Shown here one piece after another: positions 33,747 to 44,800 of a stretch of DNA of 64,000 nucleotides. The stretch covers positions 1,133,403 through 1,197,402 of the forward strand of contig MOYA01000001.1 of the NCBI GenBank assembly GCA_001899315.1, given 5' to 3'. A program made the position numbers and the translations under genes. Position 1 is the first letter of the stretch, and the number at the start of each line of letters is the position of its first letter. Below the pieces are notes generated by a model, which worked only from the letters and a program-made list of their open reading frames with translations, was not told where the DNA came from and made no database searches. Source of the stretch: Candidatus Obscuribacter phosphatis (lineage in GTDB: Bacteria > Cyanobacteriota > Vampirovibrionia > Obscuribacterales > Obscuribacteraceae).

Positions 33747-36700
33747 TTGCTGGTCGTCTCTAAGTGGCTTATGTTGCGGTGATATTCTTGCAGACTCTTC
33801 ACGGCAAAGCTTGAATTGCCGCCCTGCAGAGCTGTAATGCCGGCGGTTACTGCCTTGGCGCCCGAGACCGTGGTCACCACAGGCACGTTGTAATTGATCG
33901 CCGCCCGCCTAATAAGCTGGTCATCGTCTCTGGCTGTTCGTCCTGAGGGTATGTTGACTACCAGCTGAATTTCGCCGTTTTTAATGCGGTCAACCAGGTT
34001 GGGGCGACCTTCTGAGACTTTGTTGGTCAAAAGGCAGGGAATGCCCGCTTCTCTAATCACCTGGGCGGTGCCCCTGGTGGCAATGAGCTCAAAGCCCATC
34101 TGATACAGGTTTTGCGCTATCGGAATGGTTTCTTGTTTGTGTGTATCGGAAACACTGACAAAGACTCGTCCTTTAGTGGGCAAACCATGCCCGGCGGCCA
34201 GCTGCGCTTTGGCAAAGGCTAGACCAAACTGACTGGCTACCCCCATGACTTCTCCGGTCGATCTCATTTCAGGACCAAGCGAAATCACCGATCCTGAGAA
34301 GCGTTTGAAAGGAATGACCACCGACTTGACCGAAACATGCGGCGGTAAAAGTCTTGGCTTGATGCCCAGTTCAGAGAGGGTCTTGCCGACCATGACCGAC
34401 GCCGCCACCCTTGCCCAGGGCACGCCGGTGGCCTTTGAAACAAAGGGGATGGTGCGAGAGGCGCGGGGATTGACCTCTAAAATATAGAGTTCTTCGTCTT
34501 TTACGGCGAACTGAATGTTCATTAGACCAATCACCTTTAGCTTGTCGGCGAGCTCAGTGACGGCTTTTCTAATTTCTTCAATGATTTTGAATGGAATATT
34601 TTGGCTGGGCAAAACACAAGTGCTGTCGCCCGAGTGAATTCCTGCTTGTTCGATATGCTCCATAATGCCGGCGATGACTGTGGCTCTGCCGTCCGAAATA
34701 GCATCAACATCTATTTCGACGGCATTTTCAAGAAACTCATCGATAAGCACATGCATGTCGCCTTTGGCAAAGCCTTCACTGAGCCAACGTTCCAGATCGT
34801 CTTGCGAATAAACAATAGACATGGCTCTTCCGCCCAGCACATAGCTAGGTCTAACCATGACCGGATAGCCGATTTTTGATGCCAGTTCGATAGCTTCGCC
34901 GGCACTTCTGGCGATGGCACCCTCGGGTTGCTTCAGCCCCAGAGCCTTGATAAGCTCACCAAATCTTTCGCGGTCTTCGGCCATATCGATACTCTCGGGG
35001 CTGGTGCCGAGTATCTTATAGCCTCTGCTTTCCAGTCCTTTAGCCAGTTTCAGAGGTGTCTGCCCGCCCAGTTGCACAATAATGCCTTCGGGTTTTTCAA
35101 TTTCAGCGATATTCGAAACATCTTCCAAAGTGAGGGGTTCGAAATAGAGTCTGTCAGAGACGTCATAATCAGTGGAGACTGTCTCTGGGTTAGAGTTGAC
35201 CATCACTGCTTCAAAGCCCAAGTCGCGCAAGGCGAGGCTGGCATGGACACAGCAATAGTCAAATTCGATACCCTGACCGATGCGGTTTGGACCGCCTCCC
35301 AAAATGAGCACGCGCGGCTTAACCGCTTCGAACATTTCGCTTTCATTTTCATAGGTCGAATACATATAAGGCGTAAAAGCTTGAAACTCAGCCGAACAAG
35401 TGTCGATCATCTTATAGCCTGGCACCACATTTAGTGCGCGGCGGTGCTGCCAGACCTCGGCTTCCGATACACCCATAATGCGGGCCAATTGTTCGTCGCC
35501 ATAGCCCATACGCTTAAGCTTGAGCAAAATTTCGCGGTCCAGGTCTTCCAGACTAAGACCGACTTCTTTCAATTCTTCGGTGGTCTCGAAAATTTCAGCC
35601 AGGTTGTCGATAAACCAGGGGTCGATATCGGTCAGTTCAATTATTTCAGCCGGTGAAATACCCGCCGAAAGGGCGCCGTAGATATCGGTGATGCGGTGAT
35701 GCGAGGGCAGCGAGAGACGGCGGCGCCATTCCCAAAAGTCGGCTTTGCTTCTTGCTTCCACCTGGGCAAAGCCGGTCAGCCCCACTTCCATGCCGCGCAG
35801 AGCTTTCTGAAAAGATTCCTGGAAAGTGCGACCGATAGCCATGACTTCGCCCACCGACTTCATCTGGGTGGTGAGGGTGGTGTCGGCACCGCGGAACTTT
35901 TCAAAGTTGAAGCGGGGTATTTTGGTGACCACATAGTCTAGAGTGGGTTCAAAAGCTGCTTTGGTTTCGCGGGTAATATCGTTGGCAATTTCATCGAGAG
36001 TAAGACCAATGGCTAGCTTGGCTGCGATTTTGGCAATCGGATAGCCGGTGGCTTTACTGGCCAGGGCAGAAGAGCGCGAGACGCGCGGATTCATCTCGAT
36101 AACGACGATGCGGCCATCTTGGGGATTGATGCCGAACTGAATGTTGGAGCCGCCGGTGTCGACGCCGATAGCGCGAATGACTTTGATGGCGGCGTCTCTT
36201 AGTCTTTGGTATTCCTTGTCGGTGACTGTCTGCAAGGGCGCGACAGTGATCGAATCGCCGGTATGCACCCCCATCGGGTCTAAGTTTTCGATGGCGCAGA
36301 TAATTACCACATTGTCGAGGCGGTCGCGCATAACTTCCAATTCGAGTTCTTTCCAGCCAAGTACGCTTTCTTCCAACAAAATCTCACTGACCGGTGAGGC
36401 CGCCAGTCCCTGACCGGCTATGTCGTCCAGTTCTTCCTGGTTGTAGGCGATGCCGCCGCCGGCTCCCCCCAGGGTAAAAGCCGGTCTGATGATTATGGGA
36501 AAACCAATGCGCTGTCCTACTTCTCTAGCTTCTGAAGCATTGCGGGCAATGCCCGAATTGGGCACCGAAAGTCCAATTTCAAGCATTTTTTCTTTAAAAA
36601 GATCGCGGTCTTCGGCTAACTTAATTGCTTTCAGCTTGGCGCCGATTAGTTCGACGCCAAATTCGTCCAAGACTCCGCTTTCAGCTAGTTCCACCGCCAC

Positions 36701-36991
36701 ATTCAGACTGGTTTGCCCACCCATGGTCGGCAAGAGAGCCTGGGGTCTCTCCAGGGCGATAACTTCTCTCACCACCGAGGCTGTGACAGGCTCGACATAG
36801 GTGCGGTCGGCCACTTCGGGATCGGTCATGATTGTGGCCGGATTTGAATTGACCAGTACAACTTCATAGCCTTCGTCTTTTAAGGCTTTGCAGGCTTGAG
36901 AGCCGGAATAGTCAAATTCACATGCCTGCCCGATGGTTATTGGTCCTGCTCCGAGAACAAGGATTTTTTCGATATCGGTTCGTTTGGGCAC
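33734..36991 (-). CDS. carB: Carbamoyl phosphate synthase large subunit
   Basis: 1085 residues, full length. It makes carbamoyl phosphate for pyrimidines and arginine from bicarbonate, ammonia delivered by CarA, and two ATP. Both ATP-grasp halves are present, each beginning with an ATP-binding motif ([19 protein letters not shown] near the start; [19 protein letters not shown] at about 560), and the oligomerisation domain lies between them. A methylglyoxal-synthase-like allosteric domain closes the protein. The start is GTG, with GAGGA eight bases upstream. carA is not adjacent; the hydrolase at 37131 is divergent. Confidence 0.97.
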   Translation of the reverse strand: MPKRTDIEKILVLGAGPITIGQACEFDYSGSQACKALKDEGYEVVLVNSNPATIMTDPEVADRTYVEPVTASVVREVIALERPQALLPTMGGQTSLNVAVELAESGVLDEFGVELIGAKLKAIKLAEDRDLFKEKMLEIGLSVPNSGIARNASEAREVGQRIGFPIIIRPAFTLGGAGGGIAYNQEELDDIAGQGLAASPVSEILLEESVLGWKELELEVMRDRLDNVVIICAIENLDPMGVHTGDSITVAPLQTVTDKEYQRLRDAAIKVIRAIGVDTGGSNIQFGINPQDGRIVVIEMNPRVSRSSALASKATGYPIAKIAAKLAIGLTLDEIANDITRETKAAFEPTLDYVVTKIPRFNFEKFRGADTTLTTQMKSVGEVMAIGRTFQESFQKALRGMEVGLTGFAQVEARSKADFWEWRRRLSLPSHHRITDIYGALSAGISPAEIIELTDIDPWFIDNLAEIFETTEELKEVGLSLEDLDREILLKLKRMGYGDEQLARIMGVSEAEVWQHRRALNVVPGYKMIDTCSAEFQAFTPYMYSTYENESEMFEAVKPRVLILGGGPNRIGQGIEFDYCCVHASLALRDLGFEAVMVNSNPETVSTDYDVSDRLYFEPLTLEDVSNIAEIEKPEGIIVQLGGQTPLKLAKGLESRGYKILGTSPESIDMAEDRERFGELIKALGLKQPEGAIARSAGEAIELASKIGYPVMVRPSYVLGGRAMSIVYSQDDLERWLSEGFAKGDMHVLIDEFLENAVEIDVDAISDGRATVIAGIMEHIEQAGIHSGDSTCVLPSQNIPFKIIEEIRKAVTELADKLKVIGLMNIQFAVKDEELYILEVNPRASRTIPFVSKATGVPWARVAASVMVGKTLSELGIKPRLLPPHVSVKSVVIPFKRFSGSVISLGPEMRSTGEVMGVASQFGLAFAKAQLAAGHGLPTKGRVFVSVSDTHKQETIPIAQNLYQMGFELIATRGTAQVIREAGIPCLLTNKVSEGRPNLVDRIKNGEIQLVVNIPSGRTARDDDQLIRRAAINYNVPVVTTVSGAKAVTAGITALQGGNSSFAVKSLQEYHRNISHLETTSNKRV

Positions 36992-37130
36992 GGTTTTAAT
37001 CCTCAGATTTAATTTGACTGGTCCAGAAAGTGCGTTTCAAAGGTACTTACTTCTTGGTACATAAGCTTCAGTGAAATAAATATTCGTCCACGCTCTTCGC
37101 AGCTACTAGCCTAACGACCCAGGGGGAAAG

Positions 37131-38171
37131 ATGTCGTTAAGTTCCTTTCCATTTGTCGATAATGTCATAAAAATTGGAAAAGGGCTGCTTCTTACAACTG
37201 CCCTTGCTGCCTCCGCCGCTGGTTTTTGTACTTTTAGCTTGGCTCAAAGTGCCGAGGCTGTGCCTGTTCGTGAAGACGAGCCGGTGAAAACCCTCGATTT
37301 CTTGCCGAAGCGACCGGTTTCGATGTGGAAAGACGATGAAATCGCCACCCGCGGAATAGTCGTAGCCGTTCATGGGCTGGTCATGCATGGTCGGGTCTAT
37401 GACACCATGGCTCGAGAACTGGCATCGCAGGGCATGCTCGTTTTCGCTCCCGACCTGCGGGGTTATGGTCGTTGGACCGCCGCAGGCAACGATGAAAAGT
37501 CTAAGGTCGAAGCTAAAGTTGCCTATGAACGCAGCTTTGAAGACCTAAAAGAGTTGGTGACTGTGCTGAGAAGTCAGTATCCCGACCTGCCAATTTATAT
37601 GGTGGGTGAAAGTATGGGAGCCGGCATGAGCATCCGCATCGCCGCTGCTTTGCCCGACAAAGTAGATGGTCTGGTTCTCTCCAGTCCGGCGATTAAAAGG
37701 CGCTTTTATCTAGAACCCGAAATGGTCAAAGATTTGGCTCATCTGGTGGCCAATCCCATGGGCGAAGTCAACCTTGTTCCTTATATAAAGAAATTTGCCT
37801 CGGAAGACCCGGTCATCGCCGATGAAGCTTTGCAGGACCCCTTTGTGCGCAAGCATCTTAACTGTCTTGATTTGCTCAATACGGCATCTTATATCAAAGG
37901 CAATATCAACCATGTCTCGCAAGTGCCTGCCGATATGCCGGTGCTGATTATTCAGGGTGATAAAGACCGCATGTTGCGCTGCGAAGCCGTTAAGTCATTG
38001 ATGAGCCGTCTGAAAAGCCGCGACACCACCATGTGTTGGCTCAAGGGTAAGGGCCATGTCTTGATTGAGACTTCGCATATCGAGCCAAGCACCATGACCA
38101 CAATCAAGAGCTGGCTGAACGACCATGTGGCGCCTTCGGCACAGAGCCGCAACTTGCTCAGTTCAAACTAA
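37131..38171 (+). CDS. Exported or membrane-anchored alpha/beta hydrolase
   Basis: 346 residues. An N-terminal hydrophobic segment (GLLLTTALAASAAGFCTFSLAQS) directs it to or across the membrane. The domain is of the serine aminopeptidase S33/monoglyceride-lipase type: VAVHGLVMHGRVY (oxyanion region, about 78-90), nucleophile in GESMGAG (S161), acid in QGDKDRML (D277) and His in GKGHVLIE (H309). Substrate unknown; lipases and lysophospholipases of this group act on monoacylglycerols and related esters. The last nine bases overlap the convergent gamma-carbonic anhydrase gene. Confidence 0.88.
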   Translation: MSLSSFPFVDNVIKIGKGLLLTTALAASAAGFCTFSLAQSAEAVPVREDEPVKTLDFLPKRPVSMWKDDEIATRGIVVAVHGLVMHGRVYDTMARELASQGMLVFAPDLRGYGRWTAAGNDEKSKVEAKVAYERSFEDLKELVTVLRSQYPDLPIYMVGESMGAGMSIRIAAALPDKVDGLVLSSPAIKRRFYLEPEMVKDLAHLVANPMGEVNLVPYIKKFASEDPVIADEALQDPFVRKHLNCLDLLNTASYIKGNINHVSQVPADMPVLIIQGDKDRMLRCEAVKSLMSRLKSRDTTMCWLKGKGHVLIETSHIEPSTMTTIKSWLNDHVAPSAQSRNLLSSN

Positions 38172-38681
38172 ATCGAGGTTTTTGGCAAAGTCTCTGGCAT
38201 TGCTCACATAGCTTTGCCAGGTGAGAGCTATCAATGCCTTCTCCTCTTCTTTCACGCCCCGCATCACCTTGCCCGGTGCGCCCATGACCATGGAAGCCGG
38301 CGGCACCACGGTGCCGGGCGCGACAACGCTGCCTGCAGCAACAATAGAACCTTTACCGATGACCGCCCCATCGAGCACAATGGCACCCATGCCTATCAGA
38401 CAATCGTCTTCCACCTGACAGCCGTGCAAAATGGCGCCATGCCCCACTGTCACTCTTTCGCTTATTGAAAGTGAGTGCCTTTGGGTGACATGCAAAATGG
38501 CACCATCTTGAATATTGCTCGACTGTCCTATCGAAATTGAGTTGATGTCGCCCCTGACAACACACGAAAACCAAATGCTCGCCTCTTGGCGCACAATTAC
38601 CTTACCGATGACAACGGCATTGGGGGCAATATAGACTCCTTCTTCCAAAAGAGGTTTGACGCCATGCAGTTGATAAATCAC
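38163..38681 (-). CDS. Gamma-carbonic anhydrase family protein
   Basis: 172 residues of left-handed beta-helix hexapeptide repeats (the PaaY/YrdA/CaiE family). The three zinc histidines are conserved: H64 in AILHVTQ, and H81 and H86 in GHGAILHGC. VVRGDINSISIG near residue 42 is the family's catalytic loop with Arg and Asp. Carbonic anhydrase activity is possible, but many members show none. The C-terminal helix (VKEEEKALIALTWQSYVSNA) packs on the helix trimer. It overlaps the hydrolase gene end by nine bases on the opposite strand. Confidence 0.92.
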   Translation of the reverse strand: MIYQLHGVKPLLEEGVYIAPNAVVIGKVIVRQEASIWFSCVVRGDINSISIGQSSNIQDGAILHVTQRHSLSISERVTVGHGAILHGCQVEDDCLIGMGAIVLDGAVIGKGSIVAAGSVVAPGTVVPPASMVMGAPGKVMRGVKEEEKALIALTWQSYVSNARDFAKNLDLV

Positions 38682-38934
38682 TGATTCTCCTCAAGCTCAA
38701 TTTTCTTGAACTGTAACTCTCTGTTAAGCGTTTCTGCGGTGGTCCAGCAAGAAGACCTCAGTTGCAGCCTTCTTATCAGGCAGCTAGCATTATCGTATAC
38801 AGGCTTCAAGGCTTTACTAACTATATTGAATGTCAAGCTGTTAATATTCCTTTGGCGGCCCGTTTTTAGCATGCCGACTCCAGATGCATTCAGTGGAATG
38901 AATTGGGGGAGGTTGGTACGAGGATTTTTTTACT

Positions 38935-39237
38935 ATGCCGGTTTTCGAACAGCCGATGCGCAAGCTACTGGGAACACTTTCTCCCACAATTTCATGGCTC
39001 AACGAGAGAGGCACCGTAGACGTTTCTTCCGTACCAGAAGCACATATGGATGCCATAAAGCAGCTGGAAAAGATTGGTATTGTGCACAAGCGCAACAATC
39101 GCAGCTACGAACTGCAAAAAATTAGACTGAAAAAACTGCTCGGCAATCTCGGTATCGAGAGTCTAGCTGTAGCTACTGACTATCCTCAAGTTGCTGCTGC
39201 TCCCGCAGGCGCTGAGACCATCACCGAACTCAACTAA
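38935..39237 (+). CDS. Small protein of unknown function before mutS2
   Basis: 100 residues, no signal peptide. The middle (DAIKQLEKIGIVHKRNNRSYELQKIRLKKLL) looks like a winged-helix or small basic alpha/beta fold. GAGGA lies upstream at a spacing of about 11 bases. It ends 27 bases before mutS2, with the same orientation, so co-transcription is likely. No family recognised. Confidence 0.65.
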   Translation: MPVFEQPMRKLLGTLSPTISWLNERGTVDVSSVPEAHMDAIKQLEKIGIVHKRNNRSYELQKIRLKKLLGNLGIESLAVATDYPQVAAAPAGAETITELN

Positions 39238-39264
39238 ACTCCGTATCATTGCCATAGTCGAGAA

Positions 39265-41694
39265 TTGTCAGTCGAAAGTATAGAAAAGCGCAGCCTCAAG
39301 TCTCTTGAATGGGACAAGCTGGTAAGCGAACTTTCTTTACTGGCGCAAACTTTAGAAGGACGGGCACGTCTATCGGCTTTGCGTCCCGAACTGGGCAGGC
39401 AACACTTAGATATAGCTAGGCTGAGACTTTCTGAAAGTCAGGAAGCCGCTTATTTGGTAGCTGCTAAGGGCGAGCCCGATTTATCTTCACTCGAAGTAGA
39501 CTGGGCATCATTAGAAAAGCTTGCCATCGGGGCGACACTTGGTACCCATGAACTTCTCAGCATGCGTCGTCTCCTCTCGGTTTCGCGCAGAACAAGAAAT
39601 TCTCTTTTGCTTCTAGAAAAGCCTAGTTTTCCTTTGCTCCATCGCAAAGGAGAATTGCTCATTTCTCGACCCAATGTTGAAAAAGAGATTGAACTGGCCA
39701 TCGAAGACGATGGATCGGTGAAAGACACCGCCTCAAGCTTGCTTTCGCGCCTCAGGCAAGATGCCCGCAAGCTGGAAGACCGGGTCAAAGAAGAATTGCG
39801 CAATATCATTCATAAACTTGCCGGCAGCAAGGTTTTAACCGACGAACTCTATACAGTCAGACATGGCCGATTTGTTTTGCCGGTCAATTCATCAATGCGC
39901 TATCAAATAGAAGGCGTGGTGCACGATGCCTCGTCAACCGGTCTGACGGTTTATGTCGAGCCGCTTTCAGTGATGGAGCTATCTAACTTGATTAGGCTCA
40001 AAGGCACTGAAATTGAAGCTGAAATTGAACGCATTCTAGACAGCCTTTCGCGCGAGCTTTTGCCCTATGCGGCTGAACTTAAGGCAAGCTATGAAGTGCT
40101 TATAGACTTAGATTGCATCTTTGCTAGGGGCAGGCTGGCCCATCTTACTAATGCCAACATGCCTGAACTGACCGAAGAGCGCTCCTTGATGTTGAAAGAG
40201 GCCAGACATCCACTTTTGATGCTGCGCGGTGAAGCTAAGTCGGTAATCGGCAACGACGTCATTCTGGAAGACGGTAAACGCGCTCTTTTAATCACCGGTC
40301 CAAACACCGGCGGCAAAACTGTCTTTATAAAAACAGTCGGGCTCTGTGCCCTGATGGTGCGGGCTGGTTTAATTCCACCTGTGGGCAGAGGTTCGCGTCT
40401 CGGTTTGTTTGACCTGGTGGCGGCCGATATCGGTGATGAACAGTCGCTTGAGCAGAGTCTTTCCACTTTCTCAAGCCATATGAAAAACATCATTGAAATA
40501 GTCGAGGTTGCCGATACCGGATTATTGGTCTTGCTCGATGAAGTAGGTGCCGGTACAGACCCTAAGGAAGGCGCCGCTTTGTCTCAGGCAATCTTAGAAG
40601 AGTTGGAGGGGCGCCGCGCTACTTTTGTGGCCACAACCCACCTGGGCGCCCTCAAGGCTCTAGCTTTCGGCAACTCCACTTTCTTAAACGGCAGTTTCGA
40701 GTTTGATGAAGAGAATCTGCGACCTACTTATAGATTGAGATTGGGCGTACCCGGCGAATCGAAAGCGATTGCCGTCGCTTCCAGATTAGGGCTGAATGAA
40801 AATCTCGTCGCCCGAGCTAAATCTCTCATGGGTGTCGATAGCGGCGTCGACTTGCTGATCAAAGACTTGACCGAGAAAATGGCGTCTTTGAGTGCCCTAG
40901 AAGAAGAGAACCTCAGACAAAATAGAGAGCTTGTCGCCCAGACCGAAAGTCTGTCTAAGCAAGAAGCGGAACTGAAGGGCTACAAAGAGAAATTGATGAC
41001 CGAAGAGCGCAGTAAGCTGCTTTCTGAGTTTGAGGCGGCTAAGAAGTTAGTCTCTGAGACTGTCAAAGAGTTGCAGCGCAGCCCCTCTCTTAAGAAAGCC
41101 GAGAAAGCGCGACAAGATTTGGAAATTATCAAGTCGGAACTGAAATGGAAAGACGAGGAGAACAAGCGCCTTAAGGCTCCTTTGCCCGACTTCAAACCGG
41201 GAGCGGCGGTGCGGCATCTGGCTCTCAATCAGATTGGCTCGATTTTGACCGTGGATGGAGAACAGCTGCTGATTCAACTGGGCAGTCTAAAAGTGAAGGC
41301 TCGCCCGGCTGAGATTGAAGCGGTGTCCGGCAGCAAGCTCAAGGAACAGCGGCGCTCTTATAAGGGACGTAGTTCGCCGGCTCAGGTTTCGGCAAAGTTT
41401 TCAGGTCAGCTTAAAGATGTAAGTGAACCGATATCGGTTTTTGTAAGAACAGCAGTGAATACCCTCGATTTGAGGGGGAAGCGGGTCGATGAAGCCCTGC
41501 AACTCTCCGAATCTTTTATAGATAGCTGTGTGCTTGCCCGCATCAGTCCTTTTATGATCATCCATGGTCATGGCACCGGTGCTGTAAAGCAAGCCGTGCG
41601 CTCTTTGCTTTCGGAAGGGCGCTACAAAATCAAGTTTAGACCGGGTGAATTGTATGAAGGCGGCGACGGCGTCACTGTTATAGAAATTAATTGA
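39265..41694 (+). CDS. mutS2: MutS2 endonuclease/ribosome-rescue ATPase
   Basis: 809 residues. The start is taken as TTG because the protein then begins SVESIEKRSLKSLEWDKL, as MutS2 normally does. The MutS-type ATPase has the Walker A ITGPNTGGKTVF at about 345-356, followed by DIGDEQSLEQSLSTFSSHM, Walker B VLLDEVGAGTDP and TTHLGALK. A coiled coil (about 520-640) and a C-terminal Smr domain with LDLRGKRVDEAL and HGHGTGAVKQAV complete it. Known roles of the family are limiting recombination and splitting collided ribosomes. The mismatch-binding domain of MutS is absent, as expected for MutS2. Confidence 0.95.
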   Translation: MSVESIEKRSLKSLEWDKLVSELSLLAQTLEGRARLSALRPELGRQHLDIARLRLSESQEAAYLVAAKGEPDLSSLEVDWASLEKLAIGATLGTHELLSMRRLLSVSRRTRNSLLLLEKPSFPLLHRKGELLISRPNVEKEIELAIEDDGSVKDTASSLLSRLRQDARKLEDRVKEELRNIIHKLAGSKVLTDELYTVRHGRFVLPVNSSMRYQIEGVVHDASSTGLTVYVEPLSVMELSNLIRLKGTEIEAEIERILDSLSRELLPYAAELKASYEVLIDLDCIFARGRLAHLTNANMPELTEERSLMLKEARHPLLMLRGEAKSVIGNDVILEDGKRALLITGPNTGGKTVFIKTVGLCALMVRAGLIPPVGRGSRLGLFDLVAADIGDEQSLEQSLSTFSSHMKNIIEIVEVADTGLLVLLDEVGAGTDPKEGAALSQAILEELEGRRATFVATTHLGALKALAFGNSTFLNGSFEFDEENLRPTYRLRLGVPGESKAIAVASRLGLNENLVARAKSLMGVDSGVDLLIKDLTEKMASLSALEEENLRQNRELVAQTESLSKQEAELKGYKEKLMTEERSKLLSEFEAAKKLVSETVKELQRSPSLKKAEKARQDLEIIKSELKWKDEENKRLKAPLPDFKPGAAVRHLALNQIGSILTVDGEQLLIQLGSLKVKARPAEIEAVSGSKLKEQRRSYKGRSSPAQVSAKFSGQLKDVSEPISVFVRTAVNTLDLRGKRVDEALQLSESFIDSCVLARISPFMIIHGHGTGAVKQAVRSLLSEGRYKIKFRPGELYEGGDGVTVIEIN

Positions 41695-41742
41695 TGCCCT
41701 GTCCAAAAAAATTCAAACCGGTGTAGTAATGATTAAAAGTAA

Positions 41743-41782
41743 GGGAAACAACCCGCTTGACAACGCCGCTACGTAGTTTCCC
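41743..41782. other. Inverted repeat ahead of the giant-protein gene
   Basis: GGGAAAC (41743-41749) and GTTTCCC (41776-41782) are exact reverse complements separated by 26 bases that include TTGACA. It could be a hairpin in the 5' leader, an operator, or chance. Confidence 0.35.
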
Positions 41783-41854
41783 CAGTTTCAAAGGCTATTG
41801 ATGCTGGAATAAATTAATTAATGCGTTGGAAAGCATTTTTTGAGGTCTTAATAG

Positions 41855-44800
41855 ATGGCTGCATTAGACGGGTCGGGCGATAACAAAAAGAAAGAAGAGC
41901 CTAAACACGAGCCTAACTTCGACATAGTCAACGGCGCTCCAGAAAGGCGCAACGGACCAACCGGTTCGGGGCAGCCCGTGGATGCCAAAGGGACAGAGGC
42001 GCCCACCGGTGCCGTCAAGAAAGATGGCGACGTCACTGCACCGGCTAAACCCGCCGGGCAAGCCGGGGCCGATGCTAAAGCTCCAGATAAAGCGCCCGAT
42101 AAGGCTCCCGAAAAAGCTCCAGACAAGGCCCCCGAGAAGGGACTTGATAGAGGTCTGCAGCAGGCTCCCGAAAAAGTTAACCCGGTTGACCAGCTCAAGA
42201 AAGTCAACGACATATTAGACAAAGAGGTACCAGCCCTCAATAAAGCCGGTAAGCTCGATGAAGCCAAAGCCGCCTACGAGAAAGCTATTCGTGAAGCCGA
42301 GAAGGTCTCAAAGCAAGATATCGAAAAGGCTAAGCTTGAACTGGCCGAAGTGCAGAAAAAGCTCAAGACCGAAACTAATGTAGAAGAGAAAACCCGCCTC
42401 AAAGAAAAAGAGCGTGAACTCTTTAGTGTCTCGCGCATCAAAGATGCTGCTTATGGCAATATGGCTCTCTGGTATTACCGTCAGGGCAAAGCTGAAGACG
42501 GCAATACAAAACTATTGCAGGCTGCCGGTATTGACGAGGCAACCGCCAAGAAACATGCCAAGCTTGCCCCTGAAGACCTGCAGAAACTCGGTGAGACCGG
42601 TCTGCAATTGCAGAATGTCACTATCTTCGACGACATCCATTTCCAACGCCAGATGAAACGTATCGAAGATTCTAACGGTGCTCCTCCTGATGCTTACTTT
42701 GTTTTGCACGACAAAGTGAGAGCTTTCAACGATGAGGCGGCCAAGAAAGCCATCGCCCAAGCTCAGGGCGACAAGCCAGCCGGTCCTGTCGACAAACCGG
42801 CAGGCACAGGCGACAAGCCCGCCGGCACTGGTGATAAACCAGCTGGTCCTGTCGATAAACCGGCTGAAGGCGGCGACAAACCGCAGACGGCTGCTAAACC
42901 CTATGATGCTAAATCAGTAGAAGACAGAGTGGTTGCCGGTGCCAACTATCTTGATGCCCTAGGCAAGGCCACCGATGGCAGAAAGATTGATGATAACGGC
43001 AAGAAGCTTATGGATGACTCTATCAATGCTTTGGTAGAGATGAAAAATCATTTCCAACCGGCTGCCGTCACCGCTGCTACCGAGCTAATTAAGCAAGTGG
43101 GCGAAGATAAGTTTGAAACTGTACTGGCCGCCAACAAAGTTTATAGACAAGAAGCCGTCAAGGTGCAGTCTGATCCGGCTCTCTTGGCGATTATGCAAAA
43201 AGGACAATCGGAAAAGCCGGAAGAGCGTGAAGCTGCTCAAAAAGAATTGGTCGAAAAGTTCCCCGCTTATGCTAAGGCCCAGCAAGATTACATTGCTTCG
43301 GTAGGCGGTGATCCTAAGAAAGCCTATGATGTCAACCTGCTCGCCAGCCCAATTCATTCATATAGGCAAGCCGCCGATATGGAACTGATGATGCGCACCC
43401 AGTACGGCAACGCCTTGGTGGCTGCCGACGATAAGACCGGTGCCGCCGCTCAAGTCAAGGCCATAACCGAATCTCTCGGTCCTCAAAAGGCTGAAGCTTT
43501 GGGTGCTCTATTGAAAGATCCAGAGCTTGGTCCGCAACTGAAGAAACTTTACGAAGCCACCGGTAGTGATACCAGCGCAGTCGGTACTGCCGGCGATGGC
43601 GTGCCCGCCCTCGTTATCGATAAGTCTAAGCCGCTTGCCGAGCAGATGAAAGACAAGCCGGTCGACCAGTTGGAAAACTTCATCAGAGCCGAGCAAGGTA
43701 AGGGCAACCTGACCATGCCGGAAGTGAAAGCTGCTTATGAAGAACTGATCAGACAGTTCGGAAGTCCTGAGTATCAAAAGGCCAACCGTGAGATTGTCGA
43801 AGGCAACCAGAAGATGCTCACCGAAGGCAAGAACGCCGAAGGTAAGCCACTAACTGAAGAAGAACGTTATAAGCTGCATGCTGAAAACTATCTCTCTTTC
43901 GTCAATATGCAGTACGGGGCCAATCTGCAGTTGCAGTACGCCAAATATCTCGGTGATTTCGGCCGCCGCGAGAAGATGGTTGAAATGGCTCTTGCCAAAG
44001 AACCTTATGAACCCGGCTCGGTGCAGAGATCTGCCACTGCCTTTGTAGAAGGCGGCGTCAATCAACTGGCCGATATGCAGAAATGGTCGCAGTCGGCGCT
44101 GAAAGCTGCTGATGGTCTGCCTTACGACCTGATGAAGAAAGAAATGCAGCTGCAAGGTCAGAGCATCGGCAAAGTCGGACCGTTCGAAGAGCAGCTTGCT
44201 GGTCTCAAGCTCTCTATGAACGGCGAGATCAAGCGCAACGATAAAGGCGAGCCCGAAATTTCATACGGCATGAAAGATCTTTCGGTGACCTACCGTCTAG
44301 AGTTGGCTCAGATTTATCTGAGACACGACATGATGAACCAGCTCGATCTGCAAAAGTCTAAGTCTCCAGCCACCCAGGTCAAGACTACCGATGAACTATA
44401 CAAGCCGCAGGTAGCCGGCCAGATGGCTTCCGAAGCTTTGGCTATGTGGCAGAAGGAAAATCCAACTGTGCCGCACACCATGCTCAACCAGCTTGTGGCT
44501 TTTGGTGAAATGCACAATCCTCAAGCTTTCAAAGATGCTGCTCGTTTAGTGCGCGCTGATTCATCCAGTGGTACTGCCGACATGGCTTCTATGGCCGCAG
44601 CCTTTGTGCTCAACACCGGTGGCAAAATATTGCTTGCCAAATACGCCAAACTCAAGGGACCCGCTGCCGATCTCGGCGGTGATGCCATAGGTCTGGCTGG
44701 TGCTATCGGAGTGCGTTCTGCCGTTATGTACGGCATGACCGGCGAGGCTGAAAACTTCAGAGATACTCTGGTCCACGGCACCGCCTCGGCGGCCATGGTC

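Noticed and set aside
36992-37130. Leader peptide or attenuator before carB
   Set aside because: A short frame (MYQEVSTF...) exists, but no stop-linked hairpin or codon bias; GAGGA-GTG start explains the region.
42077-42883. CRISPR-like or mobile repeats in the giant gene
   Set aside because: Repeats are in-frame, short, tandem and coding, with no unique spacers.
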